From assembly GCA_015680685.1 (NCBI GenBank), contig MNCI01030304.1, positions 989,176 through 1,025,026 of the forward strand: 35,851 nucleotides of DNA, in the 5' to 3' direction. Numbering within the stretch: the stretch's first letter is position 1; every line of letters starts with the position of its first letter. Positions 9,883 through 19,686 of this stretch are shown here, piece after piece. Position numbers and translations under genes: made by a program. The DNA is from Gnetum montanum. Taxonomy: Eukaryota > Streptophyta > Gnetopsida > Gnetales > Gnetaceae. The notes under the pieces are model-generated. The model had not been told where the DNA came from, searched no databases, and was given only the letters and a program-made list of their open reading frames with translations.

Positions 9883-10081
9883 CTATAATTTCCTGGTCCT
9901 CCTCTGAGTACAGAAACTTTGTAGCCTGTTGGAAATTCTTATACTTCTTGTGTTGATCCTACACCTTCTTGGCCAAGTAGCATACCTTGTTAGGAGGAAG
10001 TGTGTGGGAGGTTTGCCTGATGTACTTCTGGAAGTTATCCCATGATGTATCCTTGTTAATACCCATGACAAGGTATGGGCA
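9883..10081 (-). pseudogene. J-domain-like segment of the nested LINE
   Basis: The minus strand reads CPYLVMGINKDTSWDNFQKY and then IRQTSHTLPPNKVCYLAKKV, a stop, and KKYKNFQQATKFLYSEEDQE-IIDIM. It aligns along its whole length with the clearer J-domain at 29054-29248: the Y-L-x-x-G start, the basic helix II, and the helix III pattern FQQATKFLYSEEDQ. The HPD triplet is replaced by PPN (9989-9997), and at least one stop is present. It would therefore not act as an Hsp70 co-chaperone in its present form. Confidence 0.62.
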
Positions 10082-10094
10082 GTTACCCACAGTG

Positions 10095-10420
10095 AACTAC
10101 AATTTGGCATCAAGTCCTTTGCTTGCTTTAGAGTCACTTCCTTTTCTTGTTGTTCTTGCTCTTTTGTCTCCCTTCATAGTTGCTTCTTGATTTCTACATG
10201 CAGGCACTCCTCAAGAGCACTTCATTGGATGGCCTCTTGAATTACTTGTTGACATTGAGCCTCATTCTTGTGTTCTTGCCTATGCTCCTTCTGCTTGCGC
10301 ACTTGCTCATTGCTCTCTCTCTTGCACCACTCCTTGTCGCACATCCATTGTTCAATCTCTTGCGTGGCCTTGTAGAGATTAACAGAGAATTTATACTATT
10401 GCTTTTTTCTTAAGGCATTT
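10095..10420 (-). pseudogene. Coiled-coil region of the nested LINE
   Basis: The minus strand encodes a Glu/Gln/Arg/Lys-rich stretch (for example QERESNEQVRKQKEHRQEHK) with several stops, directly before the J-domain-like segment. Composition and position match the coiled coil of the second long copy. No other function can be read from it. Confidence 0.55.
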
Positions 10421-11030
10421 TCTCTCTCTTTAGGAGCTGCTTTTGTCACCAATGGTCTTGTTCCACCTCCTATTGCTCAGGCCTTTCATTCATTAGAACC
10501 GTCTCCTATGAGGAGGAAGCCATTGTAACAAGCTTAGGAGAAAAGACCTCCACCCCCCAAAGCAGAAGAGGTCGTTAGGGCATGCCCCACCCTTGATGTC
10601 TAGTGGTAGCATCATAGGTGGCTGTGTTGCTCTCCACAAGGTGAGGATTAAACTCAATTGTTTCTATCTTCACTACTGTTGGAGCATAACCAGGAAGAAC
10701 CTTAGAAGATTAATAGGTCTACGCAGTTGCAAACATAGCATGAAGGCGAAATGCGAACCTTGTAGCGTTGAAACATTGCTTGGTTAAACAAATAAATGCT
10801 CCACCATCTTGGTAGTTACCTACCAAAGAGGCAACAGGCGTGTATGTGGAACTTGCTCAATGCTAGTTTTGGCGATGTTTCCTTGAAAGAAAGGTGTTGC
10901 CTCTTGAATCCCCTTGGTGGTAGGCAGGATTATCTCAGTATTCTCCTAGCATGCAAAGAAACCTGTGTCCTATAGGTTAGCCTTTCTCTTTAGGGCTTGG
11001 AGTGGCTCCTCCCAACCCACATGACACACT
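10421..11030 (-). pseudogene. Linker between zinc-binding and coiled-coil regions
   Basis: This region is broken by stops, but it is collinear with 29690-30300 of the second long copy. Shared pieces are EQVPHTRLLPLW versus RQVPRSSLPRLW, LQGSHFAF versus LQGLHFSF, and LSLILTLW versus SRLILALW. The shared order shows that the coiled-coil/J-domain part belongs to the LINE family and is not a chance neighbour. Confidence 0.55.
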
Positions 11031-11640
11031 AATTGCCAGTGCTCAACATTATTTCAGAAAACCTCACAATCAGGTTGAAACGTTGGAGCTACCCTCATCA
11101 TTGCAGTAACCTCCCTCTAGAGGCATCTAGGAGAAGTAGTAATTGTTGCAGGTGCACTTGTGAATGTCTAAACACCTCTACGTTCTTTGTCTTCCAAACA
11201 AACCATAGGAGCTTGCTATCAAGGCTATCCCCATGCAATAGAGTGGAAGAATCAAGATTGCTATGGTTCCAAACTTGTATGGCAAAGGAGCAAGTGAAGA
11301 AAAGATGTGCTTGAGTCTCCATGTCTTCTACATTGCACATAGGGAAGCATATGTTAATCACAAGGCCCCAATTTTAAGAAAAGCGTATGTTGGTATTGCC
11401 TAGTTAGTGTAAAACATCTTAATCTTTTTTGGCAAATGTCCTTTACATATCACATGCCACCCTTGGACCATGCCATATTTCGTTTGCATGAGATCCATTG
11501 GACCATGAGAGTTAGATGAGGATAGTTGGCTAATCATATGGTGTTGCTTGCAAATGTTCCTTTGAAACAATGACTCATTTCTTGAGCACTTCCACAAAAT
11601 GTGCTTGCTTCAAACAATAGCCATCCATGAAGCCCTTGCA
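11031..11640 (-). pseudogene. LINE zinc-binding region (zf-RVT-like)
   Basis: The minus strand gives GHLPKKIKMFYTN, then after a stop CFPMCNVEDMETQAHLFFTC and SFAIQVWNH. The C-x2-C ... H-x3-C spacing with the following VW is the usual C-terminal zinc-binding module of plant L1-like ORF2 proteins. Stops split it into several pieces (11400-11597 and 11098-11361). Confidence 0.75.
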
Positions 11641-12960
11641 TTTGAGTTGTCCTCTGACTCTAATATCCTCCTTTTTAGACTATGATGGCTAAAGAAGAGT
11701 ATGTCTTTCAATCTTGGGACTCTTGCTCCTCTTGCATATTTTGGGTGCACCAACCTCTCTCAACAATCTAGATGGATATTGTTTCCTATTTTTCCCCCAA
11801 ACCAAACAAAGTTCATGATGCTCTGATTAACTTTATTAACAATCTATTGTGGTGGGATCATCATAGAGGTGATGTACCTTGCCATGGTTGCAAGGACTGT
11901 AGTGGTCAATAATACCTTCCCCCTACTAGTTGAGAAGCGGGATGTCCAAAGTTCAATTCGAGCTTGTATTTTATGTAAATGACCGGAACATGTGTCACTT
12001 TGCTTCTAAGAAAAGATTGGGATCCCTAGGTAAGTATCCTTGTGGTTTCCTCTCCCAATTTCCAAAGTGCCAACAATACTCCATTTCATAACAAGATTAG
12101 TTTAGATGAAATGGGCGGCAGACTTTGTCCAGTTGATGCTCAACCCTAGTTCTCGACTCATCTTGCTCAGGGCCTCTTATATCACGATGGCCTACAGCAC
12201 GGTTGCCCTTGTTACCAAAATTGTATCATCCACATAGTGATTGGTGATGCATGTGTCCCTCTCAACCTCTAGACTTCTGACACCTCTGCCTTGCAATATT
12301 AGTCATGGTATCCATGGCTAGGATAAACATATAAGGGGAAAGAGGGCCCCCTTTGTGCAAGCCCCTTTGAGAAGTGGAGAACCCTTGCAATTGTCCATTG
12401 ATATCAAAGGAGAAGGCCTCAGTGCATTGCATTTGCCAACAGGTTTACAAATCTAGGGTCGAAGCCCTTGCACAACATGATTTGACCTAAGGAATTCCGT
12501 CAACAGTATTTTATACTTTCACTATATCCAACTTAGGAAACATACTCAGGAAAGTTGCCTTAGATGTAGAATGCATAAGCTCATAGAGGAGTAGAATCTA
12601 GTCTTGAATATATTTCCCCTTAACAAAACCTGCTTGCTATAGACAAGCAATGAAAGGCATCAATGACTACAACTTACAAACTAGAACTTTGGCAAAGATT
12701 TGATGAAGGGTGTTACACACCCCAATAGGTTGGAAATCAATCGGCTGGGTTGGAGTACCAACCTTGGGCAGCAAAACAATCTAGGAGCAGTTGATTTCCT
12801 TGTTGACCTGACCCCAATGAAGCATGGGATTAAAAGTGTCCATTAGGTTCTCCCTAATGACATCAAAAAAATTGTCAAAGAATTCAACAGGCCACTAGTG
12901 TGGTCCTGGGGCTTTTCCTGATTTCATGGTGAAAATCACCTCTTGAACTTTATCCTTAGT
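11641..12960 (-). pseudogene. LINE reverse transcriptase (nested copy)
   Basis: From the 5' side the minus strand reads MKSGKAPGPH-WPVEFFDNFF (about 12930-12870), LLPKVGTPTQPIDFQPIGVC (about 12770-12710), and HYVDDTILVTRA with YVDD at 12225-12236. INWTKSAAHFI and KDTYLGIPIFS follow. These are the ordered motifs of an L1-type reverse transcriptase that primes from nicked target DNA. In-frame stops are frequent, so this is a relic. Motif A (the first catalytic Asp) is not clearly readable in the decayed middle. Confidence 0.8.
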
Positions 12961-13199
12961 GATACATTGTAGCAGTCTTTGGTTATCAACTTGGGTTAGA
13001 ACCCTTTGGACTGAGATCATGATAGGGATGTATCTCCCCTTTTCTAGATCTTTTCCTAGAACTATTGCAAGCTCTTGGCAATCTGGTCCAAGTTACTGAT
13101 TTGGCTTTGCCCCTCCATTAGGACCCTGATGTGTTTTGCCCTCTTTGTTGCATTAGGTGCCATAGAAAAATTTGATATTGCAATCCCTTTCTCTTAGCC

Positions 13200-14135
13200 A
13201 TCGAGCCCTTGAGTGCTCCTGCCAATATGCTTCCTCTTCCACTATGAGCCTTTGAAGTTTTTGTAGCATAGTGAATTCCTCCTCCTGTAGGTTCTATCCT
13301 TGCTCTTGCATTTGTTGTATTTGCTGTAGTTTCTGGATTTGTTCTTGGTTGAGAAACTTAAATATATGCTTGTCATGTTTAGCTTGTCATCTAATTCCTT
13401 GCTTGACTCATTGAAGACTCTATGTGAGGAAATCCTGTGGATCATGTCAACCCAGATGCGTTGCCTACAGCTCTCAAACCAGTTACTTTAGCCAAGATTT
13501 TTGCAACCATATTCACTCAAAGCGGAAAGGCTATGCAATGTGCTGTCAATTGGGGTTGTCATTGATAGAGTAAAGCAGAGGCCTATGGTTGGAGGCTCCT
13601 CATTCTAGCGTTGTGACCACAATGTAATTATCAATGACCATGGTAGTATTGACCCATATTTTTTGAATTTGAGATATCACCTGATTTTTCCTCCTCTATT
13701 ATTGGTCCAAGTTAATTGGTATCCCTAAATATCCATGTGCACAAGGTTAAAGTCTATGAGAAATTTGTGGAAATGCTCACTCCATTGTGGCTTCACTATG
13801 CCCTTTCTTGCTCTTTCCTACTCATACAATTTTTGGTTGATGTTGTTTCCGACAACCTAGGTAGAATGCTCCATCACCTTAGACATGGCCTTTTAAAGTT
13901 CCTGAAATTGGTCTAATCCAAACTTGCAGCTCATAAAAATTTGTGAGCCATGTCCCTGTAGTTGGAGAAAACAAGGTCAAGTTCCACTCTGAGGCATAGA
14001 TGTGCTCTACCTTTAGTTTATTAATTATGACCGGTCCACCTGCTCATCCAAATCAACCCGACTAGGTTAACAAATACCTCTATGTATGTTGAAGCATCGT
14101 TTCTTGTAGGCATACAATGTTGCAATTTTCTCTTT
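13200..14135 (-). pseudogene. LINE endonuclease region (nested copy)
   Basis: The region opens on the minus strand with KRENCNIVCLQETM (about 14130-14090), the usual DI-x-x-LQET entry strand of the LINE endonuclease. Towards 13700 it reads GYQLTWTNNRGG, matching the (Y/F)TW-N strand. The catalytic centre is badly decayed. Position between ORF1 and the reverse transcriptase supports the call. Confidence 0.65.
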
Positions 14136-14141
14136 TGCAAA

Positions 14142-14331
14142 CTCCTTGATGGTGCTTTGTTTGTACAAGGTACCAAGTCCTTAGCAATTCCATGAAAGAA
14201 TCCTCATAGTCTACTGCTAAACCTTGTCTTGTAGAGCTCCTTGAGGGCACTTTCTTTGTACATGGCACCTTGTTCCTAGCAATTCGATGAAAGAATCCTC
14301 ATAGTCTATTGCTAGACCTTTTCCTATAGAC
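14142..14331. repeat. 95-bp tandem duplication within the nested LINE
   Basis: Two diverged copies with a 95-bp period share CTCCTTGA, TTTGTACA, TAGCAATTC and ATGAAAGAATCCTCATAGTC. The duplication lies at the ORF1/ORF2 junction of the minus-strand LINE. Confidence 0.7.
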
Positions 14332-14399
14332 CTCCATGAGGGTATCTTGAATTCCCAATTTTAAATCCTGTGTTATCTTTTTGATCCTGGTTTCTTAAA

Positions 14400-16034
14400 G
14401 GCTTGGCTTGCCCACTTTTTTGGTTTTCTAGCAAACTCTTAAACTAGCCTCTTGTTCCTTTATAATTTGCTAGTTTGTAGGTGGGAAGATAGGAATGGTA
14501 GATCCCCTTAGGGGAGTCACCTAAGAACCCAATGAAAGAGGTCCTTAGATGCAACCATTGCTGTGGTAGACAGTTCATTATCCTTTTGAGTCACCTAATC
14601 ATGAATCGGAACCTTCTCAGAGCGTTTGCTTTCTTGTAAGGGTGCCTCTTTTAGTTCCTAGTAATACCCTCTAGGTTAGGGAAAGAATCTTCCATCGCAT
14701 GAAGTACTTTGAACTTGTTGTACTTTGCACCCAGTTTTTTTAGCAACACTTGTTTGAGAGCCACTTTAGCTTTTCGACCTTGTATAGTAAGTTTTTTGGT
14801 GCCATTTGGTTGATTATGGTACGGGGGATCTGGCTACCGTATTCTTTATTGAACCAACTTGCTATTTTGAAGGATTTAGTTTTTGTTGTGGGGCTACATT
14901 TCTCAGGCGATGCCTATAGTCCTTTGTCATGTGGTTATTCTTCCGACAAAACTAGCACCTTGGTGTTGCACCTATGTCTTTAGTCTTTCCTTCTGTAGTG
15001 TCATTGGCCTTTTCATTTATGGGGACATTCTTGTACTCTATGCTCATACGGCATCTCCATCTGGACTTCCTACAACAACCCATCTTTGCTCATAGAATGC
15101 TAGACACAGAAGCGCACACACCCCATTAATTCCCGAGCGCTTGTGAAGTTGTCAAATACAATAAATTTGCCAAAGAAACTTGATAGCATCCCAAGAAACT
15201 CCAAGGTGCAAAACTCCCACAGGAACCTAGAAACCTTGACCCACATTAGAACCCTAGCAAACAAATTGGGGTCATTGTGGGCCCCAAGGCACTAGTGAGT
15301 TAATGCCAAACTTGTAGTCCTAGAAAACCATGGCCCCCTTGAACTATTATGTCCTTATGTCCCCCCTTGAACTATTATGTCCTTATGTCCTTATATGTGA
15401 TAGATTGAAACACAAAGAGCAAGAGATCCTCAGGTAGTGTTAATATCTCCACCTTCTTGAATTTCCAGGAAGCAGCCACCCAACGTCAGACCTGCTTCAC
15501 CCTTGGCCATGCCCCAGAAGGCAAACTTCCCCACCAAGTTGCACTCTAATAGAGCCATCCCACCTAGGAGCATTGCAGGACTCATTTGTGAACGTAACTT
15601 ACCTGACTTGAGGCACATTGTGTTAATGTCCTTGTTGCTTGGCTTCTAGCTTGTGAGCTGCACACCTCCTGCAATGTACTCAACTCCATTGCCAGCCTTA
15701 CCTTCCATCTTGCCTTTGCCATTGTTGCTGCGTACATTGCTACCCTCGCCTTTCCCGCTTCCTTCGACCTCTCCTTTTGTTGCATCTTGTGGCCTGCCCT
15801 TCGCTTTGTTGCCTGCTCTCCCATTATTTTGTGTATCTCTTAGTTGTTCCTTCGACTCCCCGAGCTCATGGTCCAATTCCATGCCACATATGCTTGTGGC
15901 CTTGTCCAGATTCGTGAGCATGTTGGTGCCACCATTTGTACCTATCATCCCCCGAGCCCTAGTGTCCTCTTGAATCACCATTTGTGCCTTAGCTCCCTCT
16001 CTGATCATTGCCGTCCAATCTTGCATATGACCTT
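14400..16034 (-). pseudogene. LINE ORF1 (gag-like) relic
   Basis: Reading leftwards from 16034, the minus strand gives a hydrophilic Gly/Lys/Glu-rich part (about 15650-16030). A segment with NLVGKFAFWGMAKGEAGLTL (about 15480-15540) resembles the DUF4283-type domain of plant LINE ORF1 proteins. It then gives C-x-F-CRKNNHMTKDY at about 14914-14953. The last is a CCHC zinc knuckle whose final Cys is Tyr and which contains a stop. An internal 28-bp duplication is present. ORF1 proteins of L1-like elements bind the element RNA. This copy is not translatable as one protein. Confidence 0.6.
15334..15389. repeat. 28-bp tandem duplication in LINE ORF1
   Basis: Two adjacent units read CCCCTTGAACTATTATGTCC and onward, with a period of 28 bp. 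On the minus strand they encode the repeated GHKDIIVQG. Confidence 0.75.
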
Positions 16035-16051
16035 GCTTGTTTGCTATTGTT
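16035..16051. repeat. Target-site duplication of the nested LINE, right copy
   Basis: GCTTGTTTGCTATTGTT is the partner of 9510-9525. It also lies in the RTE frame (CLFAIVMNEL). Confidence 0.6.
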
Positions 16052-16856
16052 ATGAATGAATTAATGAAGAAAATGCTTGACAAAATCTCGTTGTGTATGT
16101 TGTTTGTAGATGATATTGTGTTGTTGGATACATCTCAAGCAAATATTGCATCTATCATATTCTAGAATTTGAAGGCTTAAAAATTAGGAGTAAGACAAGA
16201 TACATAAAATGTAATTTCAGTGAAAATATAAATATTGATGAAATAGAAGTAACAATTCAAGGTCACAATGTCCCTTACTACAAACAATTTCACTACCTAG
16301 GATAAATGCTCCAATTTGATGGTGAAATTGATAAAGATGTAAAAAATTGTATTAAGGTAGGATGGTCAAAATGGAGACATGATAGTTTGCGTTAAAAGAA
16401 TCCCAGTAAAACTGAAAGAAAAATTTTACAGCATAGTAATCAAGTTTGCTATTTTATATGATGCTGAATGTTGGGCTATAATAGAGGTATATGGAAATTA
16501 GTGTGCAGAAATGCAAATGCTTAAATGGATGGTAAATGTTACAAAGAGAGATAAATTGCACAATATAGACATTAGATGAAGGCTTGAAGTGCCTTCTATT
16601 TTAGATAAGCTATAGGAATAATGTATTAGATGGTTTGATCACCTTCATAGAAGATCAGATAATGAGCCTATTAGAAAAGGTTGCTACATCATAATTCCAG
16701 GAAAGCTGCCAAAAGGATGACCAAAAAAGACATGTTTGGAGATGATATGAAGAAATTGCATATAGATAAGGATCTAGCTCTTAATAGAGGTGAATAGGAA
16801 TAATAACTCTTGTAGCCAACTCCAGTTTTTTGGGACAAGGCTAGGATGATGGTGAT
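16050..16856 (+). mobile_element. RTE-type LINE, right part (RT motif C to 3' end)
   Basis: The RTE frame resumes with VMNELM, then CMLFVDDIVLLD with FVDD at 16103-16114. Next come KLKEKFYSIVIKFAILYDAE-CW, AEMQMLKWMVNVTKRDKLHN, IRWFDHLHRRSDNEPIRKG and a PKKT block. This is the standard order of the RTE reverse transcriptase and its C-terminal tail. The end at about 16856 has the common RTE 3' tail pattern TTTTTTGGGACAAGGCTAGG followed by GATG-rich sequence. Several stops make it a relic. Together with 9055-9525 it forms one interrupted copy. Confidence 0.83.
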
Positions 16857-17451
16857 ATTTGTGAGTTATAAATTTGCTCAAAATAAGTATAGTGCAAGTA
16901 ATGTTAAGGAGTTGTTTGAATTGGACCCTACAACATTTTTAGGAGTCCAAGTAGGTAGAATTGTATTTCTTTGCTAGAGGGGTAAGTTAGGTTTCTAATA
17001 TGTGGATGGGGAAATGAACAAGTTGAGAATAATGTACTAGAAAGTGTCCAACCTTATTTTCAAGAATTTGTGCTGGTTTTTTTTTTCAGACACTGAACAT
17101 AAAGAATTAGTCATCATTAAGGTGTTTGGTTATTAATTAAATAAGGGTAAAAGGATGATCACTTGGAGCCTCAATGCTCATCCCACCAAGCAAGGTCCTA
17201 GCAGGGTTAGTGGATGAGCAAAAGTCCAACCTCTTCAAATGCCTATGTCCAGGCTCACACCCACATTTTCTGATTTGAAAACTAAATACGTTATCATCAA
17301 TGCAAATGATGGTTCTTCATTAATTAAAGAAAGGTATTTGGAAATAATGTAAACAGTAATTAGTTTATTAAATTTGTAGATTTTCTTAATAAGTGTTTTC
17401 TTTCCTAGATGTAATGTTTTAAATTTTAACCAGTTTTTATTGTATTTGCAG
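16857..17451. other. End of KNL1 intron 4, no gene seen
   Basis: This is AT-rich sequence with no convincing reading frame. A TTTTTTTTTCAG at about 17075-17090 looks like an acceptor, but the sequence after it runs into a stop quickly. The functional acceptor is at 17449-17451. Confidence 0.45.
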
Positions 17452-17532
17452 GTATGCCTGCTTGAGACTACAATTAAACAATTAGAGGAACTTGTAGATC
17501 ACATACACCATGAAAACATACAACAATCTCAT
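17452..17532 (+). CDS. KNL1: KNL1-like scaffold, exon 5 (27 codons)
   Basis: The acceptor TATTTGCAG|GTATGC and the donor CAT|GTATGT enclose 81 nt in phase 0. They read VCLLETTIKQLEELVDHIHH and then ENIQQSH. The heptad-like leucine spacing fits the coiled coil that precedes the C-terminal RWD domains in KNL1. The open frame continues past the donor into the intron, and the phase match with exon 6 decides the end. Confidence 0.7.
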
Positions 17533-17656
17533 GTATGTCATGCTCTTATATCTTTGAGCTCATATAGTATATGTTATGGAAGAAGCACTTTTGGATTATT
17601 GAATTTTTATTTCATGTTGTGTTTCCTGCTCTTTAAATATATTTTTTGGGGTGCAG

Positions 17657-17715
17657 GAATCTGAAGTAAATCTGGTTTCTAATGAAGGCAATCTGGCATA
17701 TTCTGAATGGCATCG
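17657..17715 (+). CDS. KNL1: KNL1-like scaffold, exon 6 (59 nt)
   Basis: This exon starts after GGTGCAG and reads ESEVNLVSNEGNLAYSEWHR. It ends at CATCG|GTGAAG in phase 2, so the last codon is completed by the first base of exon 7 to give Arg. It was found only from splice sites and frame continuity. Confidence 0.68.
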
Positions 17716-17826
17716 GTGAAGAACATAGACAATGCCTTATACAGTTTGTTTTAGCATTTGTGTTTATTTTATTCTGATTTTTGTTAAATAATTGGTTTAT
17801 TTTTAATTTTTTACAACTTACATTAG

Positions 17827-17914
17827 GAAAGGATATTCAATGTGGTTACAAAAAGTGCTTGCACATGAAAAGTCTAAGCTAACTTTGCTCCAAAGAAGAA
17901 AGGAAGAGTTAAGG
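17827..17914 (+). CDS. KNL1: KNL1-like scaffold, exon 7 (88 nt)
   Basis: The acceptor ACATTAG|GAAAGG contributes one base to the split Arg codon. The exon then reads KGYSMWLQKVLAHEKSKLTL and LQRRKEELR, ending at AGG|GTGCGA in phase 0. The charged, leucine-spaced sequence looks helical and fits the KNL1 coiled coil. The HEK-LL-RR-EEL pattern resembles Spc7-type coils. Confidence 0.72.
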
Positions 17915-18015
17915 GTGCGATAGTTCCTTTCTGGTTTTCATAGTTTTTCTCCTCTGGATGTTACCATCATGCCCTGAGATGCTGAATTCTGCCCTACTGT
18001 ATGTTACATTAACAG

Positions 18016-18204
18016 AAAGTAACTAGTCAATTGAATGCTGGATGGACGAAAGTAAAGAAATTGAAAGACATGTACATAGAAAATCAATCCATAGCAGGAG
18101 CAAGGTGTGGTTTACCATCTGCAAAAGACAGTAATCACAGTATCCGATCTATAACAGATGCAAAATCATACATTGAATCTCTGAAGGCCGAAGTCAAACA
18201 AGAG
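18016..18204 (+). CDS. KNL1: KNL1-like scaffold, exon 8 (last exon seen, gene continues)
   Basis: The acceptor TTAACAG and the donor GAG|GTCAGT bound 63 codons in phase 0: KVTSQLNAGWTKVKKLKDMY and onward, ending ITDAKSYIESLKAEVKQE. This continues the coiled coil. The C-terminal tandem RWD domain, which binds the MIS12 complex in the family, has not yet appeared. No exon for it was recognised in the remaining 17.6 kb, and no stop follows in a plausible spliced frame, so the gene is partial in this window. Confidence 0.72.
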
Positions 18205-19686
18205 GTCAGTTCACAATTAGAAATGCTTTATGTGTTTTTTTGTGTATCTTATCAACTTTTAGAGAAGTAAGTTCTAACATTCAGTGGTTTTAAGTAGGAC
18301 CTCTAATAACCACCCTCCAAGTTCACTACAATTTGTTTTTTCGTAGAACATGGGGCTAGACTTACTCTAGCAACTAATAAGGATATGACTCAATGTAATG
18401 GTGGGTTGATTATAGGGCCCATGCACCTCCTTCTGTTATTGATCTTAACAAGTGTTGATGAGATGAGAACTTTCTACTTTTTGTAATTTCAAGGATTGAT
18501 GCATCAATTGCATTTTGCCTATCTTTAGTAGTACTGTGATATGCTAAAGAGTAGTATAGCCAAGGGTAGTGGCTAATACTTCCTATCATATAAGAAGCTA
18601 GAAAACATCAAACATTTGTGTGCCTTGCTTGTTCCAAGTTTTGGTTTACAAGTAGCACTAATGTGGTTGGATGTAATCCTAATCCTCTACTATGTGTTTG
18701 TCAAACAAGATCATTTAATATATAATAGGCTTCAAATAATGGCTAGGAATAAAAAAATTGTATAGGTTTTAACAACTTTGCTCATGCAATCTGGTGTTGC
18801 ATTCCTATATTGAAGGGTATCCAACTCAAAGAATCTGGTCACCAGTTAGCCCTAAGTTAGGTTATCTTCAAGTTTATGCTACACAAACAAAGCTTGGCTT
18901 AACCATCATTTTTGGAGTACACCCTGATATACCTATAAGATAGGTGACCATGGATCATACATGAGGTTGGTACACACTTACGAATAGTACTTGCATCATT
19001 GAAAACCTTTGGGTGTTGTGCAACTCAATCTGCTTGGGCATATTAAGCCAAGGTAAGCATATGTATGAGTAAGATTGGATAATGGTCTTAATCTCCAGAT
19101 CTAGGGTAGGATGTATGCAAAATAAATAGACAATGCAACCCATCCATTCAAGGTATGGGAATGAATATATTATTACTAATATGATTAATTAGTGATCCTT
19201 AGAAATATTACATTCTTCACATAATGTACACGACTTGAATGCATTATCCACCTAATTACAAATTGTGAATCTAGGTGAATTGTACAAAAGTTTACACAAT
19301 AGGTAAAGACTAGACAACCCATTCTCCAAAAGTCTTTTTTTTTCTTTCATGAGGGAGTGAACATGTGAGAGTGATAACACTCAAGAGAGTCACATTTTTC
19401 CTATTAACTGAGTCCTTTTTTCCTTTTCTAGCCATTAATATGAAGTGGACAATTAGCATATTAAAGAATACATGTTATCATAGGCATGTCCTAAAATATA
19501 TATCACCATCCCACGTTGACTTTTCTGATTGCCCCATAAGATACTTTTTTAATTGTTTAACATTAAAATCTCAAAGTTTAGGACTTGAATTAAGAAACTA
19601 ATTATAGATCTATCCTACCAAATTTGAGCATGATCCATCAACTTTGAATTTTTTTATGTATTTTAATTAATTAAATATGCAATAAG
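18205..19686. other. Start of KNL1 intron 8, unassigned
   Basis: This sequence is AT-rich and non-coding and includes copy B of the dispersed repeat (19237-19287). I looked for C-terminal KNL1 exons and saw none. The open frames at 18955-19143 and 19365-19601 have no recognisable content. Confidence 0.45.
19237..19287. repeat. Dispersed repeat, copy B
   Basis: This contains CACCTAATTACAAATTGT followed by CTAGGTG and is a close copy of 5121-5172 in intron 4. Confidence 0.5.

Larger units (their letters stand above)
9526..16034 (-). mobile_element. Nearly full-length L1-like LINE nested in the RTE element
   Basis: A 6.5-kb minus-strand element lies between two halves of one RTE open frame and is flanked by a decayed target-site duplication. 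From its 5' end (right) to 3' end (left) it has an ORF1-like gag region with a zinc knuckle, an endonuclease, a reverse transcriptase with YVDD, a zinc-binding region, a linker, a coiled coil and a J-domain-like segment, then about 350 bp of 3' UTR. The T-rich edge at 9526-9552 is the complement of its poly(A) tail. Many stops and frameshifts make it non-functional. It belongs to the same family as the copies at 19687-20845 and 28866-33210. Confidence 0.85.
4964..17451 (+). other. KNL1 intron 4 (about 12.5 kb, retrotransposon-filled)
   Basis: The interval runs from donor GTAAGC to acceptor TTTGCAG, and both flanking exons are in phase 0. It contains a possible LTR, an RTE LINE and a nested L1-like LINE, listed separately. 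I found no extra KNL1 exon inside it, although a very short one could be missed. Confidence 0.6.

Noticed and set aside
17075-17100. Polypyrimidine tract plus CAG resembling a splice acceptor in intron 4
   Set aside because: The sequence after it meets a stop within a few codons, and exons 4 and 5 already join in phase 0 without it.
17165-17260. Words similar to the gypsy LTR (GCCTCAATGCTCA, CAAGGTCCTA)
   Set aside because: The words are short and differently spaced from 22174 and 28622. They are not enough to call an LTR fragment.
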